This document shows, piece after piece, positions 29,901-38,312 of a stretch of DNA of 64,000 nucleotides; the stretch's first letter is position 1; each line of letters starts with the position of its first letter. This DNA comes from Metaphire vulgaris. Taxonomy: Eukaryota; Annelida; Clitellata; Crassiclitellata; Megascolecidae. The translations under genes and the position numbers were made by a program. The stretch spans positions 12,247,828 through 12,311,827 of the forward strand of contig CM030851.1 of the NCBI GenBank assembly GCA_018105865.1, written 5' to 3'. The notes below the pieces were generated by a model that was not told the DNA's origin, ran no database searches, and was given only the letters and a program-made list of their open reading frames with translations.

Positions 29901-30496
29901 AGCGTGCAAACATTTTCGCCAACTCTTGCATAAATTCTTGACAAAGACTCAATACAAAGCAGTTTTTTGTCCATATTGACCTTTCTGTCGAGAAATTCAA
30001 TGATCAACTGAATAAACCGACTCTGTTCTGTATCCGAACAACAAGAGATGAGGAATTCACTCAACTGCAAGACTTCACTTAATAGCACACTCTTTGTTTC
30101 GGTAAATGATATTGCAGGAACGCAGACATTAGTCAAGAGCGATGTGCAAATCGATTCTAGGTTTCGAATGCCTGTGTGATACACATGTGGTCCTTCAAAC
30201 GATGATAAAGCGAAGTCTTTGAAATCGTTTTTCAAATGAAGCTCCTTCAAGATTAGCAACATTAGTCGCATATTCTTGCAAGATTCTTCAGTGGTGACCA
30301 GCAATCTGTTACTAACAGCAACATTCATTAAATTTTCAAAACACCGCTTCAACATGTCCAATTGAACTGTCTCTGGAATATATGAAAGAAAATTAAGCTC
30401 CAAATCAGCCTTTTCATAGGCCGTTGCTGCTTTCTGTTCTGAAGATGAGTCTCCTGTTTCACAATCATCAAAAAATTCTGATCCAATCACATCCAT
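12780..30496 (-). CDS. TARBP1: TARBP1, tRNA (guanosine-2'-O-)methyltransferase of the SpoU/TrmH family, 28 coding exons
   Basis: A large HEAT-like N-terminal scaffold with a C-terminal SPOUT domain; the family (yeast Trm3, human TARBP1) methylates the ribose of G18 in tRNAs. Minus-strand exons: 30496-29378, 29008-28939, 28459-28314, 27667-27615, 27055-26973, 26237-26163, 25480-25383, 24913-24711, 24356-24073, 23142-23033, 22515-22369, 22056-21878, 21592-21443, 21373-21178, 20764-20595, 20043-19868, 18879-18808, 18652-18415, 17406-17257, 17017-16910, 16675-16662, 16569-16399, 16021-15940, 15804-15624, 15169-14960, 14526-14402, 13601-13465, 12942-12780. Phases agree at every junction except for one 2-bp break inside 20764-20595. 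Diagnostic pieces: [12 protein letters not shown] and [17 protein letters not shown] near the N-terminus, [13 protein letters not shown], and the SpoU motifs ([48 protein letters not shown]). Total is about 1,636 codons, close to the human length of about 1,620. The start ATG lies 20 nt after an acceptor at 30516. The least certain junctions are 26163/25480 and 16910/16675/16569. Confidence 0.93.
13805..13970 (-). mobile_element. tRNA-derived SINE with a LINE-like 3' tail
   Basis: On the minus strand TGGCTCAGTTGGTAGAGCG (A box) and GGGTTCAATTC (B box) lie about 30 bp apart, as in a tRNA. The following non-tRNA body ends in GGTGCTATATAAATG, the terminal box shared by the LINE tails at 6300-6395 and 7560. 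It is in the TARBP1 intron between exons 14402 and 13601. Confidence 0.7.
14150..14320 (-). mobile_element. CR1/L2-like LINE 3' end (truncated)
   Basis: Reversed, it ends with a 'cactatataaatttatgag' box and 'ttactt' tail, after an 'agctattac' and 'gcctggccgac' region shared with 10180-10320. It is in a TARBP1 intron. Confidence 0.6.
15265..15398 (+). mobile_element. MITE, CCATATAGTACGTACGC family, copy 1
   Basis: Begins AGGGCTCGTCCATATAGTAC and ends with an inverted ATGGATGGAACCC. Four relatives lie at 19616, 35375, 40933 and 45362. It is in a TARBP1 intron. Confidence 0.75.
15490..15623. repeat. 17-bp minisatellite abutting a TARBP1 splice donor
   Basis: About seven to eight near-identical units of TGAACTGACTGAACTAT. 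On the minus strand the array begins at the first intron base after exon 15804-15624, so the donor GTCAGTTC is itself part of the first unit. Confidence 0.9.
16662..16675 (-). other. TARBP1: Predicted 14-nt TARBP1 microexon
   Basis: TTTTGCAG precedes and GTAGAAAT follows a 14-nt segment on the minus strand. Its length (2 mod 3) is what is needed to join the phase-0 end of the exon at 16910 to the phase-2 start of the exon at 16569. The joined peptide [17 protein letters not shown] keeps spacing similar to the human protein as I remember it. Confidence 0.55.
17425..17596. mobile_element. 172-bp MITE with 36-bp perfect inverted repeats and telomere-like core
   Basis: The left end GTACTTTCCCGTTATCCGGA continues for 36 bp that are perfectly inverted at the right end. 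The core consists of TTAGGG-type repeats on one arm and CCCTAA-type on the other (17460-17550), so the whole can fold into one hairpin. It ends 19 bp upstream of the TARBP1 exon starting at 17406. Confidence 0.85.
17734..17910 (+). mobile_element. hAT-type MITE, CAGTGGCGGCTC family, 8-bp TSD
   Basis: Perfect inverted termini CAGTGGCGGCTC and GAGCCGCCACTG, flanked by the duplication TATGAATC (17726-17733 and 17911-17918). It is in a TARBP1 intron. Confidence 0.92.
19217..19382 (+). mobile_element. hAT-type MITE, CAGTGTTTATTCTAG ends
   Basis: Inverted termini CAGTGTTTATTCTAG and CTAGAATAAACACTG, with TATATAGC-like flanks on both sides. The interior has runs such as 'cccctcc'. It is in a TARBP1 intron. 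A cousin with CAGTGT...ATAAAACACTG ends is at 36959-37138. Confidence 0.8.
19616..19748 (+). mobile_element. MITE, CCATATAGTACGTACGC family, copy 2
   Basis: Begins AGGGTTCATCCATATAATAC and ends GTGGGTGGACCCT. The body matches the copy at 15265 ('aaaaggcatattttcaaccc'-type core). It is in a TARBP1 intron. Confidence 0.7.
20255..20334 (-). mobile_element. 80-bp TTAA MITE (TTAACCCCTTAAC family), copy 2
   Basis: Same element as at 7750-7829 in the opposite orientation, flanked by TTAA. It is in a TARBP1 intron. Confidence 0.85.
20921..21094 (+). mobile_element. pogo/Tigger-like MITE flanked by TA
   Basis: Termini CAGTGGATCCCACTTAAT and ATTAAGCGGGTTTCACTG are imperfect inverted repeats, with TA on both sides. 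Internal 'aatcgcata' motifs recur. The CAGTG..CC..TTAA ends resemble Tigger/pogo elements. It is in a TARBP1 intron. Confidence 0.65.
22540..22655. repeat. (AT)n microsatellite
   Basis: Alternating AT with minor interruptions in a TARBP1 intron. It can form cruciforms. Confidence 0.95.
23280..23425 (+). mobile_element. CR1/L2-like LINE 3' end (truncated)
   Basis: The 'ctaaaacc..tccatagc' region and 'gcgctatataagtttacgag' box followed by 'tttactttac' repeats match the 3' end at 10080-10320. It is in a TARBP1 intron. Confidence 0.65.
23674..23832. repeat. (ACT)n trinucleotide array
   Basis: A long ATT/ACT tract interrupted by 'taaaacaagggtaaagtaag', then more ACT units. It is in a TARBP1 intron. 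Confidence 0.95.
25899..26081 (-). mobile_element. hAT-type MITE, CAGTGGCGGCTC family
   Basis: Termini CAGTGGCGGCTC and GAGCTGCCACTG. The order of internal motifs is reversed relative to the 4861 and 17734 copies. Flanking duplication is only partial ('ccaacag' on both sides). It lies immediately downstream of the TARBP1 exon 26237-26163. Confidence 0.8.
26540..26940 (+). mobile_element. RTE-like retrotransposon 3' fragment
   Basis: A frame reading ..[14 protein letters not shown].. near 26650-26695 followed by 'gaagaagatctgaaagagaa' and 'gcagaaggaagaaatttaac' is the C-terminal tail of an RTE/jockey-like endonuclease-RT element ('GRPRK.W.D'). It ends in (ATG)n. A short insertion interrupts it near 26702-26750. 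Confidence 0.6.
27273..27353 (+). mobile_element. 81-bp TTAA MITE (TTAACCCCTTAAC family), copy 3
   Basis: TTAACCCCTTAACTGGGTGC at the left and AGTTAAGGGGTTAA at the right. It is in a TARBP1 intron. The interior ('ccccgagta', 'gctcgtcc') matches copy 47611 better than copy 7750, so there are at least two subfamilies. Confidence 0.8.
27845..28045 (+). repeat. Tandem segmental duplication of about 100 bp
   Basis: 'gctgaaatttagcctattaa' to 'ggacatcagc' occurs twice (about 27849 and 27942), and 'tcaaatcttcatttacatca' also occurs twice. The copies differ at few positions, so the duplication is recent. Confidence 0.85.
28602..28919. mobile_element. MITE with AGGGGCTGTCCATTAATTA ends
   Basis: Inverted termini AGGGGCTGTCCATTAATTA and TAATTAATGGACAGCCCCT, 318 bp. 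The AT-rich interior contains repeated 'tttgacccc' motifs. It is in a TARBP1 intron between exons 28939 and 28459. Confidence 0.85.
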
Positions 30497-30516
30497 GCTA
30501 ACGGGATGCAAGAAAC

Positions 30517-31402
30517 CTGATCACAAGATAAAATAACAAGCAGAATATAAACAAGAATTGACTCTTTTAGACTTATTATTAAAATGGCCACCTTTTCCCC
30601 CCATAGTCTGTCTTGCTTTGTCCCTCCTATTTTGACTAATCATTGGAATGGCCTGGTCTTCTGCAGATGGAATTGGAGTACCATCAAATGACACCTTCTG
30701 AGTATTAACAAGGGGAGCACAGTTCACCTCCAGAGCAACCACAACCATAACTAAATTGGTTCTCAAATGGTTCCACTATGGAGAAAATTTGGGGATCGGT
30801 CTGTTTTGAAAGGTAACCCTTAAAACTGGTCACTGCCATACTAGGCGACATCTCTGAACTGTTCACTGGGAACCTTAAAACATATTTATTTAACATCTCA
30901 TTAGGGACACTTGTAGTGACATAGCCTTAGCACCAGTCGATATATGAAATTGTCAGAATTAATAATAATAATAACTAAAATGACACTATGAAGATCATTT
31001 AGTTAGGTAAAGGATTAAAATTGGTGCCATAAAAGTGCATTTATTACTATCATTACTGCTACTAGAATTATATGAAGAGTTCAAGAATCGGAAGACCTAA
31101 TCAAGTGCTGGCAATCTTTAATGGTGAATTAAGAACATAGGTGATATGATCTGCTTTGTGCCTTAGGTAATGAATGATGCATTAACATCAAAGTGCTGCA
31201 CAAATGAATGACACACATTTTTGCCAACAACAAACACAGACAGTGTGATGTTTGTACGAGAGGGGCGACGGAAATTATTGGTCACTGCTGTCCATTCTTC
31301 CTTAAATAGCAAGTTCCTAACTGAGGAAGCATATACTATAGTTTATACAACTGGATACTGCAAAGTTTTTTATTTGTAAACTCAAGGGCAAGAAGACAAA
31401 GA

Positions 31403-31434
<32 letters not shown>

Positions 31435-31604
31435 AAACCCTACTGAACCACTCTAAACCATGTTATTATAAGTAAAATCCATAATAAGAATGAAAGACCA
31501 AATGGAACAGCAGGCCTACACGTACATAACTTTTGCTCTTAAATAGTGGTTCATACAAAGGACAGATCCTACTGAACAACTAATAATACTGCTACTAGTA
31601 CTAC

Positions 31605-31666
<62 letters not shown>

Positions 31667-31703
31667 CAACAACAGCAGCAGCAGCAGCAGCAGCAGCAGT
31701 AGC

Positions 31704-31770
<67 letters not shown>

Positions 31771-31860
31771 TCATCAATCGGCACTCTTTCCACCCTCCCC
31801 CAATTCTCTGAATCTCAAATACCAGCCATAACACGCGTAAGTACCTCTGCAGGATTATGA
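30517..31860. other. TARBP1 5' intron/upstream region
   Basis: No supported coding exon. A noncoding first exon of TARBP1 may end at GCAGAG|GTACTT (minus strand, about 31843). The stretch contains (CA)n at about 31405-31430 and the compound trinucleotide array at 31603-31772. Confidence 0.45.
31603..31772. repeat. Compound (AAT)n-(AAC)n-(AGC)n-(AGT)n array
   Basis: Successive trinucleotide blocks each differ from the last by one base, as if point mutations in a repeat unit had each been amplified. Apparent poly-Thr, poly-Leu and poly-Ile frames are artefacts. Confidence 0.95.
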
Positions 31861-32891
31861 ATCAATCGTCGAATGTAGCGACCTGTGCTGATAAAAATCG
31901 ATCGTTAATTTAAAGCAAATTTAAACCAAAAACGCGAAAAATGCAAGTTTTGACCAATCGACTGCACATGGACCATAGAAGAGCAGTCACTTTTCATAGA
32001 TATTATCATCTTAGATATCAACAACATCAAGTATGGCTCTGTGTATTACTATTTCTATGGTGTTGGCCGCTGAGGAAACGTGTGACTCGTGTGACCCGGT
32101 GTGAGCTTATCACACTGACTTCTTTAATTGTCTTAATTTCACAGAAAACGACTTTTAATCGGTCTGTTTTGACTTGTCGTGTTTTTAAAGTAATTTTGTC
32201 GTGTAAGATTTCAAATAATGATACCTGTCGTTATTATACTGCTGTCAATGGTGTATGACGAAGGGGCAAAGGTCGCATTAGTGGAATGAGACTTGAGTAT
32301 GATAGTCGGGTTGAAAACCAACTGACAAGGCTGTAATTTATGCAGACCTGGGTAATGCATTTTAACATGAACAGGCAGTTATATAGCGCCGCCTTAAACC
32401 ACGCATTCGGAAGAGCGCCGGTCCTGCTTAGATGTACTGGCAACCCGTTTTATATTCCACAAAGTGTACTTGTTTTTACGAAAGCACTATATACATTTAA
32501 GACGGAGGATTTGCATTTTTACATGAGATTCCACGCACGCTTGTGAAATACGTTATTTCATATGATGCAATTAAATGTAACAAGGCATTTAGCTAGCGCC
32601 TCTTGTTGACGAGAAGGGCTTACTTCTCTGTCATAGTGGATAGATAAACTGCAGTCTGTTGCCAGTGGGTTGAACAATCATTTATAACTCTTTTGGTTGA
32701 TGGTACAGAATAAGCATCCATTTTCAGCATCTGGTTTAGGTTTACAGTAAATGTTTCATGATATTTGAAGGCAAAGGCTTCATTTTTGTATTATGTTGTT
32801 TGCAACTGAAAAAATTACAAGTGAATATTTTTGCTTGTAGAAATCTTCAAGATTGCATGTTTGATATAAGTTTTTGAATGCTACTGAGACG
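31830..32891. promoter_or_regulatory. Divergent promoter and UBIAD1 5' UTR
   Basis: This is the only spacer between TARBP1 (minus) and UBIAD1 (plus). Possible acceptors just before the UBIAD1 ATG (CTTGTAG at about 32840, ATATAAG at about 32870) suggest a spliced 5' UTR. No core promoter motif is clear. Confidence 0.4.
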
Positions 32892-33902
32892 ATGATTGCA
32901 GCACCGCAAAATGCTATAAAAGTGTCAGATCAAGACATTTTGATATCTCAGAACGCAGAGAATAAAGGAAAGTATGAAATTTTTCTCATAAAGAAGGACG
33001 CTTTCTTAAAACGGCTATCTCCCTATCTCATAGCCTTGAGACCCTGGTCATTTACTGCTTCGTTCAGCCCAGTGGCTCTCGGCAGTTGCCTCGTCTACAA
33101 ATCGTACGGTTTCTTTAACCCTTGGATCTTTGTACTGACGTCGCTTTGTGCTCTGTCAGTACACGCGGCAGGAAATCTCGTCAACACGTACTACGACTAC
33201 GCAAAGGGAGTTGACAACAAGAAGAGCGACGACCGAACCCTCGTCGACCACTTATTGTCGCCGAACGACGTTAGCACGATGGGAGCCATTTCGTACGTCG
33301 TCGGCTGCCTTGGATTTTTATGTCTTTCGTACATTTCACCGTCAGCGATGGAGCACATTGCGCTCCTGTATTTCGGAGGTCTGTCGAGCAGCTTTCTGTA
33401 TACTGGAGGACTCGGCTTGAAATATATCGCGCTCGGCGACATCGTGATCTTTCTGACCTTTGGTCCTGTGACGGTTTTGTTTGCGTTCATCTCGCAGGGT
33501 GGCCCGCTGAGCCTTACTCCGTTGTTCTACGCTGTTCCGCTGGCGCTCAACACAGAAGCCATCCTTCACTGCAACAACAGCAGGAACATGGCGTCGGATC
33601 TCGAGGCCGGCATCGTCACCCTGGCGATTCTTATCGGGAAGAACGGATCGTATGCGCTGTTCGTGTTCCTGCTCTTTGCGCCGTACTTGGCATTTGTCGT
33701 TCTCGCGACTAATTTTACGAAGTGGTTCCTGCTACCTCTGTTGACGGTATCAACGGCGTTTTCGTTAGAGCGACAGTTTCGAGGGAAGGACTACGAAACG
33801 CTTGCTCGTCAGATGGCGAAACTTAATCTCAAACTGGCTGCTTGCTATGTCTTGGCGTGCTCGCTTGCAGAGAAAGCCTACTTGCCAGGATTTGCTGATT
33901 GA
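32892..33902 (+). CDS. UBIAD1: UBIAD1, UbiA-family prenyltransferase (menaquinone-4 synthase)
   Basis: 336 residues (human 338), in one exon. It transfers a geranylgeranyl group to menadione in ER/Golgi membranes to form MK-4; in vertebrates it also controls HMG-CoA reductase stability. The start is the ATG at 32892; an in-frame TGA lies upstream at 32862. The soluble N-terminus is followed by about nine hydrophobic segments. The first Asp-rich motif is N98TYYDYAKGVD108, followed by KSDDRTLVD. The second motif reads NNSRN232MASD236LEAG where the human sequence has NNTRDMESD, so the first Asp of this DxxxD is Asn. The C-terminal region (LPLLT..AFSLERQFRG, AKLNLKLAACY) is typical. It is divergent from TARBP1. 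A pogo-like MITE starts 26 bp after the stop. Confidence 0.96.
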   Translation: MIAAPQNAIKVSDQDILISQNAENKGKYEIFLIKKDAFLKRLSPYLIALRPWSFTASFSPVALGSCLVYKSYGFFNPWIFVLTSLCALSVHAAGNLVNTYYDYAKGVDNKKSDDRTLVDHLLSPNDVSTMGAISYVVGCLGFLCLSYISPSAMEHIALLYFGGLSSSFLYTGGLGLKYIALGDIVIFLTFGPVTVLFAFISQGGPLSLTPLFYAVPLALNTEAILHCNNSRNMASDLEAGIVTLAILIGKNGSYALFVFLLFAPYLAFVVLATNFTKWFLLPLLTVSTAFSLERQFRGKDYETLARQMAKLNLKLAACYVLACSLAEKAYLPGFAD

Positions 33903-33928
33903 TATATTTGCTTAAAAGCAGTTGACTA

Positions 33929-34048
33929 CAGTAGAACCTCGTTTTCTGATTAAACACTTCGATATATTTGCTTCTCTAAAACGCAGTTTTGGTGGGACCG
34001 CACTCAAACTTTGATATAAGCAGATTTCTAATTCGATATTTTCTACTG
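33929..34048. mobile_element. Tigger/pogo-like MITE, CAGTAGAA termini
   Basis: CAGTAGAACCTCG at the left and TTCTACTG at the right, with 'cgatata' and 'tgatataag' motifs inside. CAGTNGAACCTCG is the usual Tigger/pogo terminus. It lies 26 bp past the UBIAD1 stop, so probably in its 3' UTR. Confidence 0.65.
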
Positions 34049-34593
34049 CAAAAATTCTGAGACATGACATTCTTAAGATATTGGCATAAGATACATTGCA
34101 TGAAATTGTGACACATTTTCTTTTGCAGTGCAGTATGATTTCTGTGGAAATTTACATCCTAACTGTTGGCAAAGGACAAAATTGTTGGTTATTTATGTTG
34201 ATTTATTGTTTTATAAGATTTTGTATATAATTATACATGTACTGTATATCGATCTGTGTTTTGGAAGTTTAGAAATTTTTAAATGTGGTTAATCTCTTCA
34301 GCTTACTTTTATTATTTATTTTTAGTTTAAACAACTTAGACATGCATGTTATGAAATGCTTTGAAGTTTGGTAATGTTGCTTTGTTTAAAATGTAAGTTG
34401 CATTTGGTTTAGTGGTAGTCTTTAATGTTTGTTGTTGTAAATCCCATGTAACATATTCATCATCAGCATCATCATCAGAGGCTCTGTTCTGAAGCAGGTT
34501 CTATATTTCAGCAGCCTAGTCACTCCTCTCTTTCTTGAGCCTTGTTTTTCAGGGTAGCATGTTTGTTTTTTGCTGTAGCATCAAAAATCCACT

Positions 34594-35100
34594 CTAGCAT
34601 CCAGGAGGGGCGACGCTGAGGGGTGGGTCCGTGGGTATGGACCCACCCAGCCTCGGGAAGGGGCACCCGAGCAAATCGTGCAAATCCGCAGGGAAATTTT
34701 GTTTTTCTTTGGGGGGGGAGTTGTCTGAGCTGGGTCCTGGTTGTGTAGATTGCATTGAACCCACCCAGCCCAAAAAAACCAGTGCCACCTCTGCTGGCAT
34801 CATTGTCCTTGGTAGCATTTTCCCTGCCTCCAGTACTTCTCTTAGTAAAGAAGTTTCTTCTCTTAGAACATGACTTATTCGTTTCTTATGCCTAATTCCA
34901 TTATGTTTATTAGGCTTTTCTTTTCTTCTATCGTCCTCCAGACCTCTATATTGGCTGTCTTTTCCATCCAGCTGATTGTTTTCATGCTTACCCATATCCA
35001 TAGCTTGAATGCCTCTAGTATCTTTATGTCATCTTTCCTAAGTGACCATGTTTCTGACCCATAGAGCATCACTGGCCAGATCAGTGTTTTGACCAGTCGT
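34594..35100 (-). mobile_element. RTE-like reverse transcriptase C-terminal fragment, frameshifted
   Basis: On the minus strand LYGSETWSLRKDDIKILEAF..LWIW is followed in another frame by RISHVLREETSLLREVLEAG. This is the 'LYG.ETW.L...R.EAFEMW' and 'GHVMR...LL..I..GK' region of RTE/jockey-type elements. The 5' RT and endonuclease are missing and a GC-rich insertion follows at 34600-34790. Confidence 0.8.
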
Positions 35101-35219
35101 TTTTTTCAGATTGTGACTAGGGTTTCTTCTCAGTGGTTTTCACGTACCTATGCTTAGTTTTGCCTGCTGGTAAATTGTTTGGAAATGCCACACTGTAAAT
35201 GTGCTGTTCATTTGTGTCA

Positions 35220-35345
35220 TTGTAAGTAAGTATGTATGTAAGTGAAATCTCATGAATTTCTGTAGCGCTTTGGAAGGTACCGTAGTAGCACTTATCAGGT
35301 AGTATACTGTTGAAATGGCTATAGCCAATGTTTAGTGTTCAACTG
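35220..35345 (-). mobile_element. CR1/L2-like LINE 3' end
   Basis: Reversed copy of the 'gcgct..acttactt' tail with the 'agcta..gcc' upstream island, as at 14150-14320. Confidence 0.55.
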
Positions 35346-35374
35346 GACAAGGTCAATTTCAGAGCGGAAACGGT

Positions 35375-35517
35375 AAGGGTCCATCCATATAGTACGTACG
35401 CACTGAGGGGGAGGGGGAGTCGGATTTTGGAGATTTGTCCTATGTATGCTATGTGCAGTGGGGGAGGCGGGGTGAGAATTTGACTTTTTGGTGTACGTAC
35501 TATATGGATAAACTCTA
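35375..35517 (-). mobile_element. MITE, CCATATAGTACGTACGC family, copy 3
   Basis: AGGGTCCATCCATATAGTAC at the left and GTACTATATGGATAAACTCT at the right are clear inverted repeats. The body is G-rich on this strand, so its orientation is opposite to copies 1 and 2. Confidence 0.75.
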
Positions 35518-36099
35518 AGCAGCTAGGCAGGCTATCATTGTGTTACGGTTCTGTTTAATATATTCAGACTATGATTTCAATCCTTGCTCTTAAAAATTAT
35601 TTAATATTTATAACATTATTTGATGTGTTTTTCATTACAAATTGTGTTTGTAAATTACTTTAATTGATTTTATTTTGAACTTTTCAATTTCTGACAGAGT
35701 TTTTGCAAATTTCTTGAACAATGTGAGCACTGTGTACACAACCTTTCTATGATGTATGACTGTAGGTTCATGCATTTCAACTGTACACTTAACAGAACTT
35801 TTCAAATGAACCTTTTGAGATAGCAGTTAAGAGCATTTAAGAGATAGCAGTTGAGATAGCATATATTTATTTTGCTGTGTTACAGAAAATTGGCTAAAAT
35901 ATTTGTTTTGATTGTTATATTGTGACTGCATTTCCATGTTATCTATAAGCCAACAGGAATAATGTAGTACACTGTATGAGTGTATATGCATTTGACTTGT
36001 AGCCTTGACATTGTCTGGTTAAATGGATATAAATATTCATTATGTTCATAAATATTCATAATGAATTTCATTTCTCTCTCCTGAGTGGCTAGAACATAG

Positions 36100-36960
36100 T
36101 TTGTAGGCGTGGCTTGTGACTGAGCGAGTTTCAGAGGTAACTCGACTGGATCAAACACCGTTTCTTTATCTAAACTGTAGTACAGTTTAGATTCACGTAA
36201 TCGAGGTACGTTTTACCGAGGGCATTTATTGGTAGTGCTTTTGTAATGCATTATTTGTCATGATTTTTACATGTATTGCTTGTACAGCGTCTCGATCGGA
36301 CGTTATCTTAAGCTTAAACGGCAGCGTAGTTGGCAAGTTTCCAGGCGCCCGAAAGAAAATAAATATAGACTTCGGATGAACTTTAATAAACAGGTTTTGT
36401 GTTCTGAATTCTGTGTACGGCGTTAGTTTAATCGGGTTGATTCAGTCAGAACAGATGGAGATGACTTTAAAGGTCAGCGTTGATCTGTAAGTTGATAAAC
36501 TAAGTCACGTGACGGACGCGGCGTTGTTGGTTTTTACAGCCCTGGCTGGCTTGTACAATGTACAGCGTGGTTCATACATATACGTTGCAACACATACCAG
36601 TACAGTATAGGCCGGCAGCCTATTCTATCGCTGCGCCCACCCTTTAAACATTATAGACCGACGGGACTGTTATATGTTTACTCCTTAGACGACTGGAGAA
36701 ACTTTCGTTTGGGGTGAAGTTGATGCCATACGGATCATTTTTCAGAACTTATTTCCCAGGCTGTCGGGGCAAGGCGTTTTTGTCTTAGCAGCCTGGCTAG
36801 CTAGCATCGGCATTTAGGCTGAAAAGGTAATTGGCTTCTGCGTTGCCCCGCATAAGCTGTTTTTCTTCTTCAGAGCCAGTGTTGATTTAGATAACTCTCT
36901 CTGGTTCCTTGTACACTGTAAGTGCCAGATTTTTATATATCAAGGTTATAATGTAGGGCA
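36100..36960 (+). promoter_or_regulatory. CpG-richer candidate promoter region of the BTB gene
   Basis: CpG frequency rises here relative to the flanks. A perfect 10-bp palindrome GTCACGTGAC (36504-36513) is a strong E-box of the CLEAR/MiT-TFE type. A noncoding exon of the BTB gene may start here, since the coding exon at 38313 is preceded by an acceptor. Confidence 0.4.
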
Positions 36961-37138
36961 GTGTGTTATCCAGACTCCAGGCCTTGGGGGTGGGGTGGGG
37001 AATTGAGGCCTTTGGGGGAATCGACTTGGCTGGAGGGGAAAAGACAGAGTTTAATGCAAAATTTGTGTAAGTGCTGAGATTTTGAGGGGGAATTTTGAGG
37101 ATGGGGAATCTCCCCTAACAGGCCTGGATAAAACACTG
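36959..37138 (+). mobile_element. hAT-type MITE, CAGTGTGTTATCC ends
   Basis: CAGTGTGTTATCCAGACTCC at the left and GGCCTGGATAAAACACTG at the right, flanked by near-identical 8-mers ATGTAGGG and ATATAGGG. Confidence 0.8.
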
Positions 37139-38009
37139 ATATAGGGTCATTTATGGAATTATTTAAGGCAGTTGAACTAAATTACTATGCATAATAAGCA
37201 GTGCCTATATTACAAGTCAAATATATACTCAATGTAATAAGTGCAACAAACAGTTAACATAAGTGGTCATCGTGGCATTCGATGATCGCCATAAATTGAA
37301 AGATTAGCCATAACTAAGTTGAACTACTGAATATCCTTCTACAAATGATCGGGCTGGGATTTTGGTCTCCTACAAAATATGAATGGGGCTTATTGCAACG
37401 ATTAACTGATGTTGAATGGATAATCCATACTCCGCACTAATAGGGAGGTTCTCAAAAACTGACTAGAATGGATGTTCCACATATAAAGGATATTCTGTAG
37501 ATGGATTCCCACAACTTATGACAAATCTGTTCAAACCAGATACTGCAGTTTTCTGGGACGTGTTAAACAGAATGGTAGAATATCTAAGCAGCTTTCCTTG
37601 CAATGTCATTATTATTAAACAGAGATGGATCAAAAGGCATTGGTCATAATAACTAAGTTTATCTAACAGGGTGTAAAATATAGGCTACGATTTTTCATTT
37701 ACAATTAGTGCTTTTGCAATATTTTGGTTATAATTACAGTTATTGGAGGCAAGAAGTAGATGGCATGACATGTAGTTTTATTATTATTTTATTTATTTTA
37801 TTATTATTATTATATGTCTGTATAGTAAGCATTGCAGAATGAATGATGAAAGGCTGATAAAAGCAGTATTGGAGTTGCTGGGGGTGTTGGGGAGTTTAAC
37901 CCCCCCTCCAGTTAACTTATCAACCCTCCCAAAAACCGTATATTGGTACATGCAGTATCTGTCATTCGTTGAATTTCAGCCCTCAACCACGCAGCTCAAA
38001 TTTCACAAC

Positions 38010-38255
38010 TCCAACAACACTGATAAAAAGGATCATGCTCGGAGTAATGGAAGGTAAAAACAGAGGAAGACCACAAAAAGAATGGATAGACAATATTAAA
38101 GAATGGTTCAACATGGACATATATATATGAACCTTACAAAGCCACACAAGACAGATACGAATGGAGGAGACAAACTCAAATTGCAATAAACACCAACGGG
38201 TATTGTGCCTGTGGAGATGAATGAATGAATGAATGAATAAATGAATGAATGAATG
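38010..38255 (+). mobile_element. RTE-like 3' fragment with (ATGA)n tail
   Basis: The frame GVMEGKNRGRPQKEWIDNIK is the C-terminal 'GRPR..W.D' tail of RTE-like elements. It ends in an ATGA/TGAA tetranucleotide tail. It lies 60 bp upstream of the BTB coding exon. Confidence 0.75.
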
Positions 38256-38312
38256 GCAGTACAGTATGCATTTACAGTAATATTATTGATACTCTCAATT
38301 TTTTTATAGAAC

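Larger units (their letters stand above)
33903..36100. other. UBIAD1 3' UTR and repeat-rich spacer
   Basis: No coding exon supported. The stretch contains a CAGTAGAA-ended MITE (33929-34048), a fragmented RTE-like element (34594-35100), a LINE tail (35220-35345) and a CCATATAGTACGTACGC MITE (35375-35517). The rest is AT-rich and unremarkable. Confidence 0.6.

Noticed and set aside
30521..30896. Minus-strand open frames upstream of the first TARBP1 coding exon
   Set aside because: They lie beyond a good acceptor at 30516, have no family similarity and no matching donor. Probably intron or 5' UTR.
31569..31834. Long poly-Thr / poly-Leu frames
   Set aside because: Compound trinucleotide repeat; no coding signature outside the repeat.
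33148..33712. Frames of 75-130 codons on both strands within UBIAD1
   Set aside because: Shadows of the UBIAD1 coding region, which is the only frame with family similarity.
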